DNA of 64,000 bases from an uncultured Candidatus Melainabacteria bacterium (GCA_949902595.1 CATLDC010000003.1:62001-126000), one strand, 5' to 3'; counted from the stretch's first letter, positions 7,001-15,772 are shown. A program made the numbers and translations. Notes: generated by a model from the sequence alone, not told the origin.

Positions 7001-9337
7001 TTAACCCAAATCAATCACCATAAACTTATTCTTGTAATCATTAATTGTATTCATCAATTCCACAAATTCCGCGTACTTTAATGTGTGCAGAGTCTTGGAA
7101 AGCTCAACCGACGATATGAACTCGATTTTGAACGCTTCCTCGCCGCGCTCCTTAATCTTAATCATGCCGGTGTCTTCAAACATCTCGAGCAGCGTTTCAA
7201 TAACCACATTTGTTACACCCAGAGCGGAAGCTGCGCGACACAGGCTGAAATCCCCGTCAAGCGTGTTGCAGGTGTAGCGAATCATGCCGGAAAAGACCTT
7301 GAGAATCCCTTCTTCGTTGATTTTGTAATTCTGATAATTCATGTAATGAATCGCATCAGCTGCAACCGTTGTCATAACGCTCTGCATTACATCCTCGTCT
7401 GCCGGATAGTCGAAAAACATTAAAACATCGCTCTTGTGAGCATTCGAACGTGTTACAATGCAGTCGCAAATGCTCTTGAACGGCTTTAACTTATCTAAAA
7501 TGCTCCTGTCTTCAACAAAAGCGCAAATGCTTAGCTTTGAATTTTTGATGTAATCGTTGACCTGCGCAAGAATATTTGTTTTTTTGCGGTGGTCGTAGAT
7601 TTTAACCTTAGAAGTCTCTTCTTCCTTTAAACCGTCAGAGTGCACATCTTTCAGGATTAATTGCACAGAAGTCACGCCGTTAAATGTATTCAGCTGCGGC
7701 GCAAACGCAATATCCATCCTGTCACCCTGAATAAGCGGAATATCGCCTCTTGACCACCACACGCAGTCAATCGTCCCGTTTGGCGCCTCGACTGTAAGCT
7801 TCAAGTGGTCTTTTGTTGAGCCCATTAATTTCTTTTGCTTCAAAACAAGGTTGTTAACAACAAAAGTCGGTGACGGGTTTGAGGCTCCGAACGGCTCAAG
7901 TCTGGAAATCTCCTCAACAAGCGAAACATCAACCTCGTCTATTGAAAGCTCCAAATCAACGTCAATCGACGGATTGAGCTTCTGCCCGTTAAGCATTTCA
8001 TCAATGGTTTTGTTCAAAGCTTTTTTTACTATGTCAAAAGAAGCCTTTTCTTCTGAAAACGCAAACCCTGCTGCAAGCTGGTGCCCGCCAAAACCTTCAA
8101 GGTGCTCTGAAATATTTGAGATAATATCGTAGAGGTTTAATTCCTTGACCCCGCGCGCAGAACAGCGGAACATTTTTGTTTCTTCCGAATAATTCATTAT
8201 GAAAGTCGGCTTGTAATACTTTTCAACAAACTTTGAAGCCACAATCCCGACTATACCGATGTGCCAGTCTTTTGAAAACAGCACAATTGCGTTGTCGCGG
8301 CTTTTTGAAGCGCGCCACATCTCGTCTGCTTCTGCAAACATCTGGGAACACATTTCCTGACGGAGCTTGTTGAAGTTCTCGAGCGTGATTATTGCCATCT
8401 CGATTTCCTGCTTGTTTTCAGAAATCATCACTTTAACAGCAGAATCAACGGTGTCGATTCTTCCTGATGCGTTGATTCTTGGTGCAATCGTAAACGCGAT
8501 TTGCTCTGCTGTAAGCCCGTTGTCTGTTCCGACTCCGGCAACATCAAGCATTCTTTTTAAGCCGTAGTGCTTTCCGGATGCAATAAGCTCAAGCCCTTTT
8601 GTCACAAAGTACCTGTTCTCACCGATAAGCGGTACAATATCCGCGATTGTTCCGACTGTTACGAAAGGTAGAATTTCATAAGAGAAAGACAGCTTGTCGT
8701 ATTTTTCAAGCACAGCCTGTGCAAGCTTAAACGCAACTCCGACGCCTGCAAGCGAGGTTAGTGACTCGATTTGTGCAGGGGTGAGTTTTTCATCAAGCGC
8801 GTTCATTGCCTTCGGGTTGATGATTGCAAGCGCAGGAGGAAGCTCGTCCGGTGCTTCGTGGTGGTCGGTAATGATTACATCGCGCTGGAAGCTGTTTATG
8901 AACTTGACTTCTTCAACGCTGCTAATGCCGTTATCAACCGTGATTACGAGTTTTGGCTTTTTCTTTGTGAGAAGCTGAACCAGAGCCTTTGTGTTAAGCC
9001 CGTGGCCTTCGGATTCTCTGTCCGGGATGTAATAGTCAACATTTGCGCCGAGGTAGCCAAGGGTTTTCATAAGAACGGAGGTTGAGGTTACGCCGTCTGC
9101 ATCAAAATCGCCGTAGATAAGGATGTTTTCCTTTTCGTCTATGGCTTTAACAATACGCTCAACAGCTTTTGGCATATCGCAAAAAGCGTTAGGGTGCATT
9201 AACGTTATCCCCAACGGGTTAAGAAATTCTTCCTTTGCCGCTTCGGTCGTAATGCCCCTAACTTCTAATAATCTGTCTATTAAGGATTTTTTGCTTGTTT
9301 TATCCCCTTTTACTATCCATTCTTTTGTACAAGACAT
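7001..9337 (-). CDS. recJ: Single-stranded-DNA-specific exonuclease RecJ
   Basis: A 5'-3' ssDNA exonuclease of the DHH superfamily, used in recombination and mismatch/base-excision repair. The 778-residue protein has ILIYGDFDADG (about 73, DxD metal motif), ITVDNGISS (about 132), VIITDHHEAP (about 154, the DHH motif), GIVGIVASK and GGHQLAAGFAF (the DHHA1 region, about 420). The OB-like part follows, and then a C-terminal extension of about 200 residues (from about 565) that I do not recognise. Such extensions occur in Firmicutes and cyanobacteria RecJ. The ATG at 9337 overlaps the end of ctpA by 25 bases, so the two are co-transcribed and probably translationally coupled. Confidence 0.95.
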   Translation of the reverse strand: MSCTKEWIVKGDKTSKKSLIDRLLEVRGITTEAAKEEFLNPLGITLMHPNAFCDMPKAVERIVKAIDEKENILIYGDFDADGVTSTSVLMKTLGYLGANVDYYIPDRESEGHGLNTKALVQLLTKKKPKLVITVDNGISSVEEVKFINSFQRDVIITDHHEAPDELPPALAIINPKAMNALDEKLTPAQIESLTSLAGVGVAFKLAQAVLEKYDKLSFSYEILPFVTVGTIADIVPLIGENRYFVTKGLELIASGKHYGLKRMLDVAGVGTDNGLTAEQIAFTIAPRINASGRIDTVDSAVKVMISENKQEIEMAIITLENFNKLRQEMCSQMFAEADEMWRASKSRDNAIVLFSKDWHIGIVGIVASKFVEKYYKPTFIMNYSEETKMFRCSARGVKELNLYDIISNISEHLEGFGGHQLAAGFAFSEEKASFDIVKKALNKTIDEMLNGQKLNPSIDVDLELSIDEVDVSLVEEISRLEPFGASNPSPTFVVNNLVLKQKKLMGSTKDHLKLTVEAPNGTIDCVWWSRGDIPLIQGDRMDIAFAPQLNTFNGVTSVQLILKDVHSDGLKEEETSKVKIYDHRKKTNILAQVNDYIKNSKLSICAFVEDRSILDKLKPFKSICDCIVTRSNAHKSDVLMFFDYPADEDVMQSVMTTVAADAIHYMNYQNYKINEEGILKVFSGMIRYTCNTLDGDFSLCRAASALGVTNVVIETLLEMFEDTGMIKIKERGEEAFKIEFISSVELSKTLHTLKYAEFVELMNTINDYKNKFMVIDLG

Positions 9338-10521
9338 GTCATTTCTTCCAATACTTCAATAGCTTTCTTCAGTTGAACGTCCTCTTTTGCGTCGGCGTTC
9401 TCCTTAGTTAATTCTACCACAATATCAGGAGTTATGCCTTTTTTGTGAATATCAGTTCCTGATGGAGTCAAATATCTTTGAATAGTAATGTTCATGCCTG
9501 CTTCGTCCGGAAGCCTGTTGATTTCCTGTACAAGCCCTTTGCCGAAAGACTGCTCGCCGATGATTGTTGCTCTGTGGTTGTCTTTTAGCGCGCCAGAGAG
9601 GATTTCACTTGCAGAAGCTGAGCCCTTGTTAATCAAGACCACAATCGGCTTGTCTGTTGCTTGCTGGTATCTTGCGCGGGTGGTGTTTTTGTAGCTGTCT
9701 CGGTCAACCGTGCTTACGATAACTCCGCCTCTTAGAAGCATGTCAGAAATGTAAATCGCGTTGGTCAAAAGCCCGCCCGGATTTGAGCGAAGGTCAATGA
9801 TGAAGCCTTTCATTCCGCTTGAGTTGCTAAGGATTGATTCGATTTCAGAAGCAGCGTTTTTGCTTATAAACGAGCTCAACCTGATGTATTGGATATCACC
9901 CGGAATCTTTGTTGTTTCAAACGGAGGCTTGCAGGATACTGATTTGACCTCGATTTCGTCTCTTACAACGCTGTAAGTCTTGTTTGGAACGCCTTTTCTC
10001 TGGATAAGAAGTGTTACTGTTGTACCTTTTTCACCGCGGATTTTGTCAGCAGCAGCTTCGATGTTTATGCCTTTTGTGCTCTCGCCGTTGATTTCCAGAA
10101 TGTAATCGTCAGCCTGAAGCCCTGCTTTTTCAGCCGGAGAGTCTTCAAGAGGTGCGATGATTACGAGGTTTCCGTCACGGAGCCCGATTTGTGTTCCGAT
10201 ACCTTTCAGAGAACCTTTTATTGATTGGGTTTCTTCTGAAAACTCTTTAGGGTCTAAGAATCTTGTATAAGGGTCGTTAAGGCTTGAGAGCATTGTTTCG
10301 ATTGCAACGTAGGCATCTTCTTTTGTCTTAAGCTTGTTTTCATAACGATATCTCCACTTTGTCCAATCCTGTGAATTGTTGGTCGGGTCATAGTACTTTT
10401 TGTTCACGATTTTCCACACGTCGTCATACAATTCAGCCGGCGTTGCTGCGTAGGCGCTTCCAATCGCCATTGATACCGCAGACATTAATATTAAACTTGA
10501 TTTTATAAATCTTTTTTTCAT
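9313..10521 (-). CDS. ctpA: Carboxyl-terminal processing protease CtpA/Prc-like (S41)
   Basis: Exported serine protease of 402 residues. It has a signal peptide (MKKRFIKSS, hydrophobic stretch, SAYAA near residue 26), a PDZ domain at about 100-185 (GIGTQIG ... SPAEKAGLQADDYILEING) and a tail-specific protease core. The catalytic Ser lies in NKGSASASEI (about 303) and the Lys in GEQSFGKGLVQ (about 328). It also has the family's DLRSNPGG motif (about 243). In cyanobacteria such enzymes mature D1; here, without photosystems, a general periplasmic C-terminal processing role is more likely. First gene of a two-gene unit with recJ. Confidence 0.93.
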   Translation of the reverse strand: MKKRFIKSSLILMSAVSMAIGSAYAATPAELYDDVWKIVNKKYYDPTNNSQDWTKWRYRYENKLKTKEDAYVAIETMLSSLNDPYTRFLDPKEFSEETQSIKGSLKGIGTQIGLRDGNLVIIAPLEDSPAEKAGLQADDYILEINGESTKGINIEAAADKIRGEKGTTVTLLIQRKGVPNKTYSVVRDEIEVKSVSCKPPFETTKIPGDIQYIRLSSFISKNAASEIESILSNSSGMKGFIIDLRSNPGGLLTNAIYISDMLLRGGVIVSTVDRDSYKNTTRARYQQATDKPIVVLINKGSASASEILSGALKDNHRATIIGEQSFGKGLVQEINRLPDEAGMNITIQRYLTPSGTDIHKKGITPDIVVELTKENADAKEDVQLKKAIEVLEEMTCLVQKNG

Positions 10522-10646
10522 TAACTATACTCCTCCATAGTCAAAAAGCGCTCTTTATATTATACTACACAATTTGTTTCTGTGTTTCAAATAAAAAGAT
10601 GATTATTTGACGATTGTGGAGAAAAGTTATATAATCGATTTTTAAT

Positions 10647-10679
10647 AATACAAGTGCGGCAATTTGCCGCACTTGTATT
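10647..10679. terminator. Long perfect stem-loop after the split EF-hand-like gene
   Basis: AATACAAGTGCGGCA and its exact complement form a 15-bp stem around a 3-base loop. It lies two bases beyond the stop codon at 10682 of the minus-strand gene. Neither side has a good T-run, so termination may be weak or the hairpin may instead protect the mRNA end. Confidence 0.55.
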
Positions 10680-10681
10680 GT

Positions 10682-11074
10682 TTATCCGAATATTTTTTGC
10701 GCAAGTGCTTTGAGTTTTTCAAAGTCGTAACCTCTGGTGATAGAGCCTTCATAACCAAAATTATTCTTGTTTATATCATACGAGGCCTCATTTTTTGAAT
10801 AACTTATTTCTGCACCATCAAAACTTGAACCATCTGGTTTAACATTTGGTGTTGTGTCATGTGAAACAAGTATTTTTTCAATCTCACCATTGCTACCATA
10901 TTTTACTTCAATCCATCTTCCATCAGGAAGTTTTGCATTTGCCCAACCTTCGCCTTTTGTAATCTCAGGCTTAGGATTCATGTTAGCGACCTCTGCAAGC
11001 AAATTATTCGCATCATCAAAAGTCTTTTGGACTTTTGGGGCGTTATTATATGCTTTTAGATTTAGTATAATCAT
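10682..11074 (-). CDS. C-terminal part of an EF-hand-like protein, separated by a frameshift (unknown domain)
   Basis: Reads as a 130-residue protein from an ATG at 11074, or slightly longer from a TTG at 11101, without a convincing ribosome site. It contains WANAKLPDGRWIEVKYGSNG and ends YDFEKLKALAQKIFG. The frame overlaps the 3' end of the gene upstream (stop at 11046). Removing one A from the AAAA run (minus strand, 11054-11057) would fuse the two as ...YTKSK-AYNNAPKVQ..., giving a single protein of about 406 residues. I think this is the tail of that protein rather than a separate gene, but two overlapping genes cannot be excluded. Confidence 0.55.
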   Translation of the reverse strand: MIILNLKAYNNAPKVQKTFDDANNLLAEVANMNPKPEITKGEGWANAKLPDGRWIEVKYGSNGEIEKILVSHDTTPNVKPDGSSFDGAEISYSKNEASYDINKNNFGYEGSITRGYDFEKLKALAQKIFG

Positions 11075-11903
11075 CTTTAACCTGTCGCTCTTTTGATGCA
11101 ATATCTTTAGAAAGCGATTTTATTTCAGATTTCATTGCATTAAAAGACCAACGCTTTGCACTTTTCTCATAGAATTGACTGCGAGTCATTTTTTGCTCAC
11201 CTTCTCCAATGCTAAAGTTTGCATCGTCTCCTTTTTCTCCCAGAGGCGTTAAAATGTATTTAATAACATCATCCTGTTTGTATCTAAATTCGTGTATTTT
11301 ATTAATGACATCAGGAAAATATTCTACAACATAGATTACATTATCCTTGTTTATCAATTTCAAGGCATTTTCTACCTGATTAAGATTTTCAGAAGTTCGT
11401 GCTTGGGCGAATGCATTAAACGCATTTTTGATTTTGTCCGTAACTTCTCTGCCTGCTTTTTGATTTTTGATAATAGAATCAACCTCTGCTTTGTTTGTCG
11501 GTTTAGCAGCTTTCGGTACTGTGACTTTGACCGATTCTGCGTCTTTTGCTGTCTGGTCTTTGTCTACAGCGGGAGGCGTTTGTTCGTCGGGGTTTGTTTG
11601 GGCAGGCGCCGGAGTATCATTTCCCTCGGCCGGAGCCGGCGCTTCCGCTCCCAGCCATTCTTTTGCAAGGTCGTTTACTGCTTTGCCTGCGGTTGCGGCG
11701 TTTTTTACCGCGTAGGTGGTAATAGAGTTCATTGCTGCAACAACATCAATCGACTCTTTGATTGTTTTTCCGCCTTTGTCTGCGACGAACTCGTTCCAGA
11801 TGGACGCGTTGATTTTTCCGTCTTTCTTGCCGTCTGCTGCGTCGAGTTTTTGTGCGATTTTTCCGGCGAGAGTGCTGTTCAATAGTGGGTTTACTTCTGT
11901 CAT
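11046..11903 (-). CDS. Protein with an EF-hand-like N-terminus, probably truncated by a frameshift
   Basis: A 285-residue protein from the ATG at 11903 (AAAGGAG six bases upstream). Residues about 13-35 read IAQKLDAADGKKDGKINASI, with the DxxxxDGxI pattern of a Ca-binding EF-hand loop. The large protein at 34935-37466 opens with the same arrangement (ADQAGNKDGKVN). A low-complexity Ala/Pro/Asp linker follows (about 78-125), then a Lys-rich helical region. There is no signal peptide or membrane segment. The family is unknown to me. The reading frame ends shortly after KDDYTKSKSI, probably because of a one-base insertion (see the downstream feature). Confidence 0.6.
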   Translation of the reverse strand: MTEVNPLLNSTLAGKIAQKLDAADGKKDGKINASIWNEFVADKGGKTIKESIDVVAAMNSITTYAVKNAATAGKAVNDLAKEWLGAEAPAPAEGNDTPAPAQTNPDEQTPPAVDKDQTAKDAESVKVTVPKAAKPTNKAEVDSIIKNQKAGREVTDKIKNAFNAFAQARTSENLNQVENALKLINKDNVIYVVEYFPDVINKIHEFRYKQDDVIKYILTPLGEKGDDANFSIGEGEQKMTRSQFYEKSAKRWSFNAMKSEIKSLSKDIASKERQVKDDYTKSKSI

Positions 11904-11937
11904 ACAAGTCTCCTTTATATAAATTAAGTTACATCCC

Positions 11938-12259
11938 ATGTAACACAATACCCATTGAGTTACATGTGCTACGCACGTAGACCGTCTTGCCCTTATGGTA
12001 TTTGGCCTACAGGCTTGGCGCTTTTGGGCTTGTTTTGTGACTACAAGTTGGGCGCGTTCCCTCCCTGGATGGGGAGGGTTAGGGTGGGGTACAACAAGCG
12101 CTGGACAAGGGATTGCCCCCGCACCTCACCCCTCTCTCTCTAAGGAGCGGGAACAATGTTTATAAACTTTTGTAACAATTTCTCCGCAAACTCTAAAGTT
12201 TTCTGGATTTGTGCCGTATATATTAGTACGAATGTAACACATTGGGTATTGTGTTACAT
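11938..12259. mobile_element. 322-bp MITE-like element with 28-bp inverted ends
   Basis: The left end (11938-11965) and the reverse complement of the right end (12232-12259) match at 26 of 28 positions, sharing GTAACACAATACCCA. Each end is itself nearly palindromic (ATGTAAC...GTTACAT), and a further GTTACAT-CCC-ATGTAAC palindrome begins just outside at 11928. The interior has no open frame of note but holds two oppositely oriented GC-rich repeats of the dispersed family (12056-12095 and about 12122-12153). It fills most of the 406 bases between the EF-hand-like gene and thiL and supplies the GGAGGA at its right edge. Confidence 0.6.
12056..12095 (+). repeat. Dispersed GC-rich palindromic repeat, copy A
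   Basis: Forty bases beginning GTTCCCTCCCTGGATGGGG and ending TTAGGGTGGGGTACAAC. The reverse complement of 57581-57620 matches it at 36 of 40 positions. A second, opposed and shorter relative (CACCTCACCCCTCTCTC...GGAGCGGGAAC) lies at about 12122-12153. Related copies are at 50236-50313 and within lipA at about 52873-52918. Confidence 0.7.
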
Positions 12260-12309
12260 TGGAGGATTTTTGGCTGTCTGGATTATTAATTTATGATAGA
12301 CTTAAGCTA

Positions 12310-13173
12310 ATGAAAGAACAGGATTTTATCGAAATAATAAAACAACAAATCGGCACCGGCCTAATCGGTGATGATTGTGCGCACCTGAAAGAACTAGGAA
12401 TTGTGATTTCACAAGACAGCCTTGTTGAAGACATACACTTTAAACGCGCATGGTGTACGCCATACCAGCTCGGCTACAAGTCTGTTGCCGTCAATATAAG
12501 CGATATTTTGGCATCCGGCGCAAAACCCGAATACGTGACAATCGCACTCTCGCTTCCAAAAGATGTTGACGAAAAGTTTGTCGAAGAATTTTATAAGGGC
12601 GCAAAATCCGCACTCCACGGCGCAAAAATCGCAGGCGGTGATATTACGGGAAGCAGCAAAATTTTTGTCTCAGTAACCGCTATCGGCTCGGATAAAGGAA
12701 GAAAAATTTCTTCAAGGAGCGCTACAAAACCGGGCTATGCTGTTATCTCCAAAAAAGGCGACTGGGGACTTAGCAGCGCAGGCTTGCAGGAGCTTATGAA
12801 AGGCGGAAGTAACCAAAGGCTTATCAAGGCGCATCTTGAGCCGGAGCTTGAAGAAGATTTTTCAAAACAGATTGCAGAAAATATCAGGTCAGATTATGCC
12901 ATGATGGATACCTCGGACGGGCTTGCTGACGCACTGTTTCAAATTGCTAGGGCAAGCAATGTCACAATCAAAACTGACTACATAGAAGGCATGTTCGGCG
13001 CAGAAGACTACAGACTTGTTGCAGCCGTGCCTGAAGATTTTTTGAAAAAACTTGATGATTACGCGATTCTAGGCAGGGTCTTTGAAAAACAGGATTGTTT
13101 TTTGGTGATTGGAAATAAAAAATATTCGCGGTATGATGATTTAAAGGTTTATGACCACTTTAAAGAAGGTTAA
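12310..13173 (+). CDS. thiL: Thiamine-monophosphate kinase ThiL
   Basis: Phosphorylates thiamine monophosphate to the active cofactor thiamine diphosphate, in the cytosol. The 287-residue protein belongs to the AIR-synthase/PurM-like family. GTGLIGDDCAHL (N-terminal, metal/ATP site) is followed by SQDSLVEDIHF, the conserved GYKSVAVNISDILASGAKPEYV (segments at about 55-76), KIAGGDITGS and YAMMDTSDGLADAL. An in-frame TTG at 12259 sits in the right end of the inverted-repeat element; I chose the ATG at 12310 because family members start shortly before the first motif. It is slightly shorter than E. coli ThiL. ispD follows after two bases, so they form an operon. Confidence 0.9.
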   Translation: MKEQDFIEIIKQQIGTGLIGDDCAHLKELGIVISQDSLVEDIHFKRAWCTPYQLGYKSVAVNISDILASGAKPEYVTIALSLPKDVDEKFVEEFYKGAKSALHGAKIAGGDITGSSKIFVSVTAIGSDKGRKISSRSATKPGYAVISKKGDWGLSSAGLQELMKGGSNQRLIKAHLEPELEEDFSKQIAENIRSDYAMMDTSDGLADALFQIARASNVTIKTDYIEGMFGAEDYRLVAAVPEDFLKKLDDYAILGRVFEKQDCFLVIGNKKYSRYDDLKVYDHFKEG

Positions 13174-13175
13174 GT

Positions 13176-13826
13176 ATGAAAAAGTATTCGATTATAATAC
13201 CGGCAGGCGGGACATCTTCACGCTACGGCAGCACAAACAAACTACTTGAAAAAATCAACCAGAAAACAGTTATTGAAGAAACAGTCTCAAAATTTCTCGG
13301 GTTTGACGAGATTGACGAAATCATTATCCCCGCAAATATTTCGATTATACCTGAACTTGAAGCTTTGCTCACAGATTCAAAAATCAAAATAATCGAAGGC
13401 GGGAGCTCGCGCCAGAAATCTGTCTACAATGCGCTCCAAGCCATAAAAAACGACTATGTTCTAATCCATGATGCAGCAAGACCGCTTATTAAAAAAGAAA
13501 CAATCGCCTATGTTATGGAAGCTGTGCTTGACAAAGACGCTGTAACGGTTATGACAAAAACAACCGACACGATAAAAGAAGTCGACGAAACCGGAAGGAT
13601 AATACGTACGATTGACCGTTCAAAGCTTTACAACACTCAGACTCCGCAAGGGTTTAAGGCTTCGATTATCAAGGATGCGCATGAAAAACTCAAGGACGGA
13701 AATTTTACGGACGACTGCTCGATGCTTGAGGAGCTCGGGATTCCGGTTTATATAGTGAACGGAAGTTATACCAATATTAAGATTACTATAAAAAGTGATT
13801 TAGATTTTGCAAAGCTCTATATATAA
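13176..13826 (+). CDS. ispD: 2-C-methyl-D-erythritol 4-phosphate cytidylyltransferase IspD
   Basis: Third step of the MEP isoprenoid pathway: CTP + MEP to CDP-ME. The 216-residue protein has the nucleotide-binding start IIPAGGTSSRYGSTNKLLEKI (Arg and Lys of the CTP site), GGSSRQKSVYNAL (about 86), VLIHDAARPLI (about 103), TIDRSKLYNTQTPQGF (about 148) and FTDDCSMLEELG (about 180), all in family order. The isolated position with thiL, without ispF, is unremarkable. About 160 bases without a gene follow; they contain a short CTAAT...ATTAG hairpin and nothing else I can support. Confidence 0.92.
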   Translation: MKKYSIIIPAGGTSSRYGSTNKLLEKINQKTVIEETVSKFLGFDEIDEIIIPANISIIPELEALLTDSKIKIIEGGSSRQKSVYNALQAIKNDYVLIHDAARPLIKKETIAYVMEAVLDKDAVTVMTKTTDTIKEVDETGRIIRTIDRSKLYNTQTPQGFKASIIKDAHEKLKDGNFTDDCSMLEELGIPVYIVNGSYTNIKITIKSDLDFAKLYI

Positions 13827-13986
13827 TCTCTTGGACTAGAATTATTTACTAATTTGCGCTTTCGCATTAGACAGAAGTATTAGAATTTTTTCGTAATTTT
13901 TTACCCGTTAATTTATGACAGACGGTTTAATAGGCAAGAGTCAAAATACCCCTTATAGTGTTAACACACGATAAGGTGGTACGACT

Positions 13987-14901
13987 ATGAAGAAACTGAT
14001 TTCAAGCTTATTTATAATGATATATATGACATCATTTTGCGCTATCTCTCCTGTGGAAGCCGCACCGCAAAGCAGTACTATATCTAAGATAGAGAATGAT
14101 TTGTATGGTTTTGATTATTCGAACGATACATCAAAAAACCGGGTCGAGCGCCTTGAAAAAACAATCTACGGTCAGGCTTCGATCGGCGATTTAAATAAAC
14201 GTATTAAAAAATTGTCAGGCGATATTTCAGCCGATGTAATCGGACTTGAAATCCCGCCTGTTGAAGATACCTTCAAAGAAGACGACTCGCAACTTGCGCA
14301 GGCAGACAGCAGCGTAAACTACCCTGTTGTGGACGAAATCGAACAAAAAATCTTCAACCAAACCTATAAAAACAAAGACTTCCATTCAAGAATTGTTGCA
14401 ATCGAACGCAAACTCTTTGGAAAAATCTACGATGTAGACGACTACTCAACCAGAATGGACAGAATCAAGGCAGAGGTTATGCCTCAAACCCTTGCAAAAC
14501 GCAACAGCTACGATGACGAGTACACTCATTACAATTTTGACGATAACGCGCTTAGCTCAAATGATTTGTCAGGCTCACGCTTTAGCAGGTTCAAGATGCC
14601 GTTCGGCCAGAGAAATTACACCAGACCTTACGTAAATTATGGTGACGGAATGGGCGGCGCTGCTGCTCCTATGCCAACAGGCGGGGCAAACCTTAATGAT
14701 GAGCTTGCGCAGCTTGAGTACGAAACTTTTGGCACGGAGTTTTCAAACGAGGATACTGCAAGCCGTATCAAGCGTCTCAATAGTGTTAACAAGGCGAAGA
14801 AATCGTCTTCAAAATACGATTCCAACAAGTTTAGTCAGAGAATGTCTACCGCAATGGAGATTGGCGCAATGCTTCTGATGATTCTTGCAATGGTGCTTTA
14901 A
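13987..14901 (+). CDS. Exported protein with three E-x2-[LI][FY]G repeat units
   Basis: A 304-residue protein of unknown function with a signal peptide (MKKLISSLFIMIYMTSFCA, cleavage near VEA-A, about residue 26). Three copies of a roughly 40-residue unit are visible, of the form 'IE..LYGxxY.N.D...R...LE..[IL][FY]G': residues about 35-65, 118-163 and 234-265. The last unit is followed by a Lys/Ser-rich stretch and a C-terminal hydrophobic helix (MEIGAMLLMILAMVL) reaching the very end, so the protein may be anchored in a membrane by both ends or by its tail. AAGGTGG precedes the ATG. The repeats resemble ones I associate with cyanobacterial and melainabacterial envelope proteins, but I cannot name a family. 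Confidence 0.6.
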   Translation: MKKLISSLFIMIYMTSFCAISPVEAAPQSSTISKIENDLYGFDYSNDTSKNRVERLEKTIYGQASIGDLNKRIKKLSGDISADVIGLEIPPVEDTFKEDDSQLAQADSSVNYPVVDEIEQKIFNQTYKNKDFHSRIVAIERKLFGKIYDVDDYSTRMDRIKAEVMPQTLAKRNSYDDEYTHYNFDDNALSSNDLSGSRFSRFKMPFGQRNYTRPYVNYGDGMGGAAAPMPTGGANLNDELAQLEYETFGTEFSNEDTASRIKRLNSVNKAKKSSSKYDSNKFSQRMSTAMEIGAMLLMILAMVL

Positions 14902-14992
14902 AAAAAGATTAATCAAAGGGTGTATATATTTTAAACCCTATGGTCGTTAAAAAGTTTAGCCTGATTGTGTATTATACAATTGGGAGAGGATT

Positions 14993-15763
14993 ATGCTTAT
15001 TGACGCAACCATTGACAAGAATTTAGCAAAAGCAGCCGGAAAAGTCTCGCTGCCTGAAAAATCACGTGCTTACAGCCTATGCGTAAAAGCTGATGCTCTA
15101 AGGTTTGCCAAAATGTACAGGGAGTCTGTGCAGTCTTATCTTCAGGCAATAATGGCTGACAGAAGAGAAGTCAAGGCATACTGGGGACTTGCAATCTCTT
15201 ACAAGTATTTGAAGAATTACAAAAAAGCAATTGATACGCTTTTGAAGCTAATAGAAATCGACGACACAAACGATTCATACTTCTTTGAAATCGGTGTTTG
15301 CTACTTATCTGACGGCAGACCGGAAAAGGCGATTGAGTACCTTGTAAAATGTATTTTGATTAACAGAGAAAATCTGGAGGCCCAGATTCAGCTTGCTATC
15401 GCGCATGAGCTTGTGGGTGAAGAGGATTTGTCTTTAATGATTTACAACAAAATTCTTGAAACAAATCCGGAATTTTTGAAAGCATATTACAACAAGGGCG
15501 CAATGCTTATGGGAATGGGTGATTTTGAGGAAGCGTCAAAGACTTTCTTTAAGCTTATCAAGCGAAACCCTGATTATTACAAGGCTTACCTTGGTATTGC
15601 AATGAGTTTTGACAAGATTAGAAGATACGGCGATGCGATAAGGTATTACAAGAAGTTTTTGGAGCTAAAGTCTTTTTCAGAGGATGCGATTTTTGCGCGT
15701 GAGAGAGTGGACGAGCTTAAGAAGATTCATTTCACCAGAGAGAATAATTTTACGATTGTGTAG
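14993..15763 (+). CDS. Tetratricopeptide-repeat protein
   Basis: A 256-residue soluble protein. From about residue 25 it is built of TPR units of 34 residues (RFAKMYRESVQSYLQAI..., KAYWGLAISYKYLKNYKKAI, SYFFEIGVCYLSDGRPEKAI, LEAQIQLAIAHELVG..., LKAYYNKGAMLMGMGDFEEA, YKAYLGIAMSFDKIRRYGDA), six in total. TPRs form scaffolds for protein contacts. There is no signal peptide. It has a GGGAGAGGA ribosome site. It lies 32 bases before the CheR-like gene on the same strand. CheR-type proteins elsewhere often carry their own TPR domains, so a partnership is possible. Confidence 0.8.
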   Translation: MLIDATIDKNLAKAAGKVSLPEKSRAYSLCVKADALRFAKMYRESVQSYLQAIMADRREVKAYWGLAISYKYLKNYKKAIDTLLKLIEIDDTNDSYFFEIGVCYLSDGRPEKAIEYLVKCILINRENLEAQIQLAIAHELVGEEDLSLMIYNKILETNPEFLKAYYNKGAMLMGMGDFEEASKTFFKLIKRNPDYYKAYLGIAMSFDKIRRYGDAIRYYKKFLELKSFSEDAIFARERVDELKKIHFTRENNFTIV

Positions 15764-15772
15764 CAAAAAATT

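Noticed and set aside
10647..10679. A strong canonical terminator
   Set aside because: The stem is perfect but has no T-run on either strand, so I keep it only as a probable hairpin with modest confidence.
11292..11885. A 197-codon plus-strand open frame opposite the EF-hand-like gene
   Set aside because: Cys/Phe/Arg-rich translation with no ribosome site. It is the complement of the Ala/Lys/Asp-rich protein on the minus strand, which has a good start.
11904..12309. A TPP riboswitch before thiL
   Set aside because: I see none of the conserved TPP aptamer core (CUGAGA, GAUAAUGC-like); the region is occupied by the inverted-repeat element.
13827..13986. A promoter with clear -35 and -10 before the exported repeat protein
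   Set aside because: Several weak AT-rich candidates but no pair with proper spacing.
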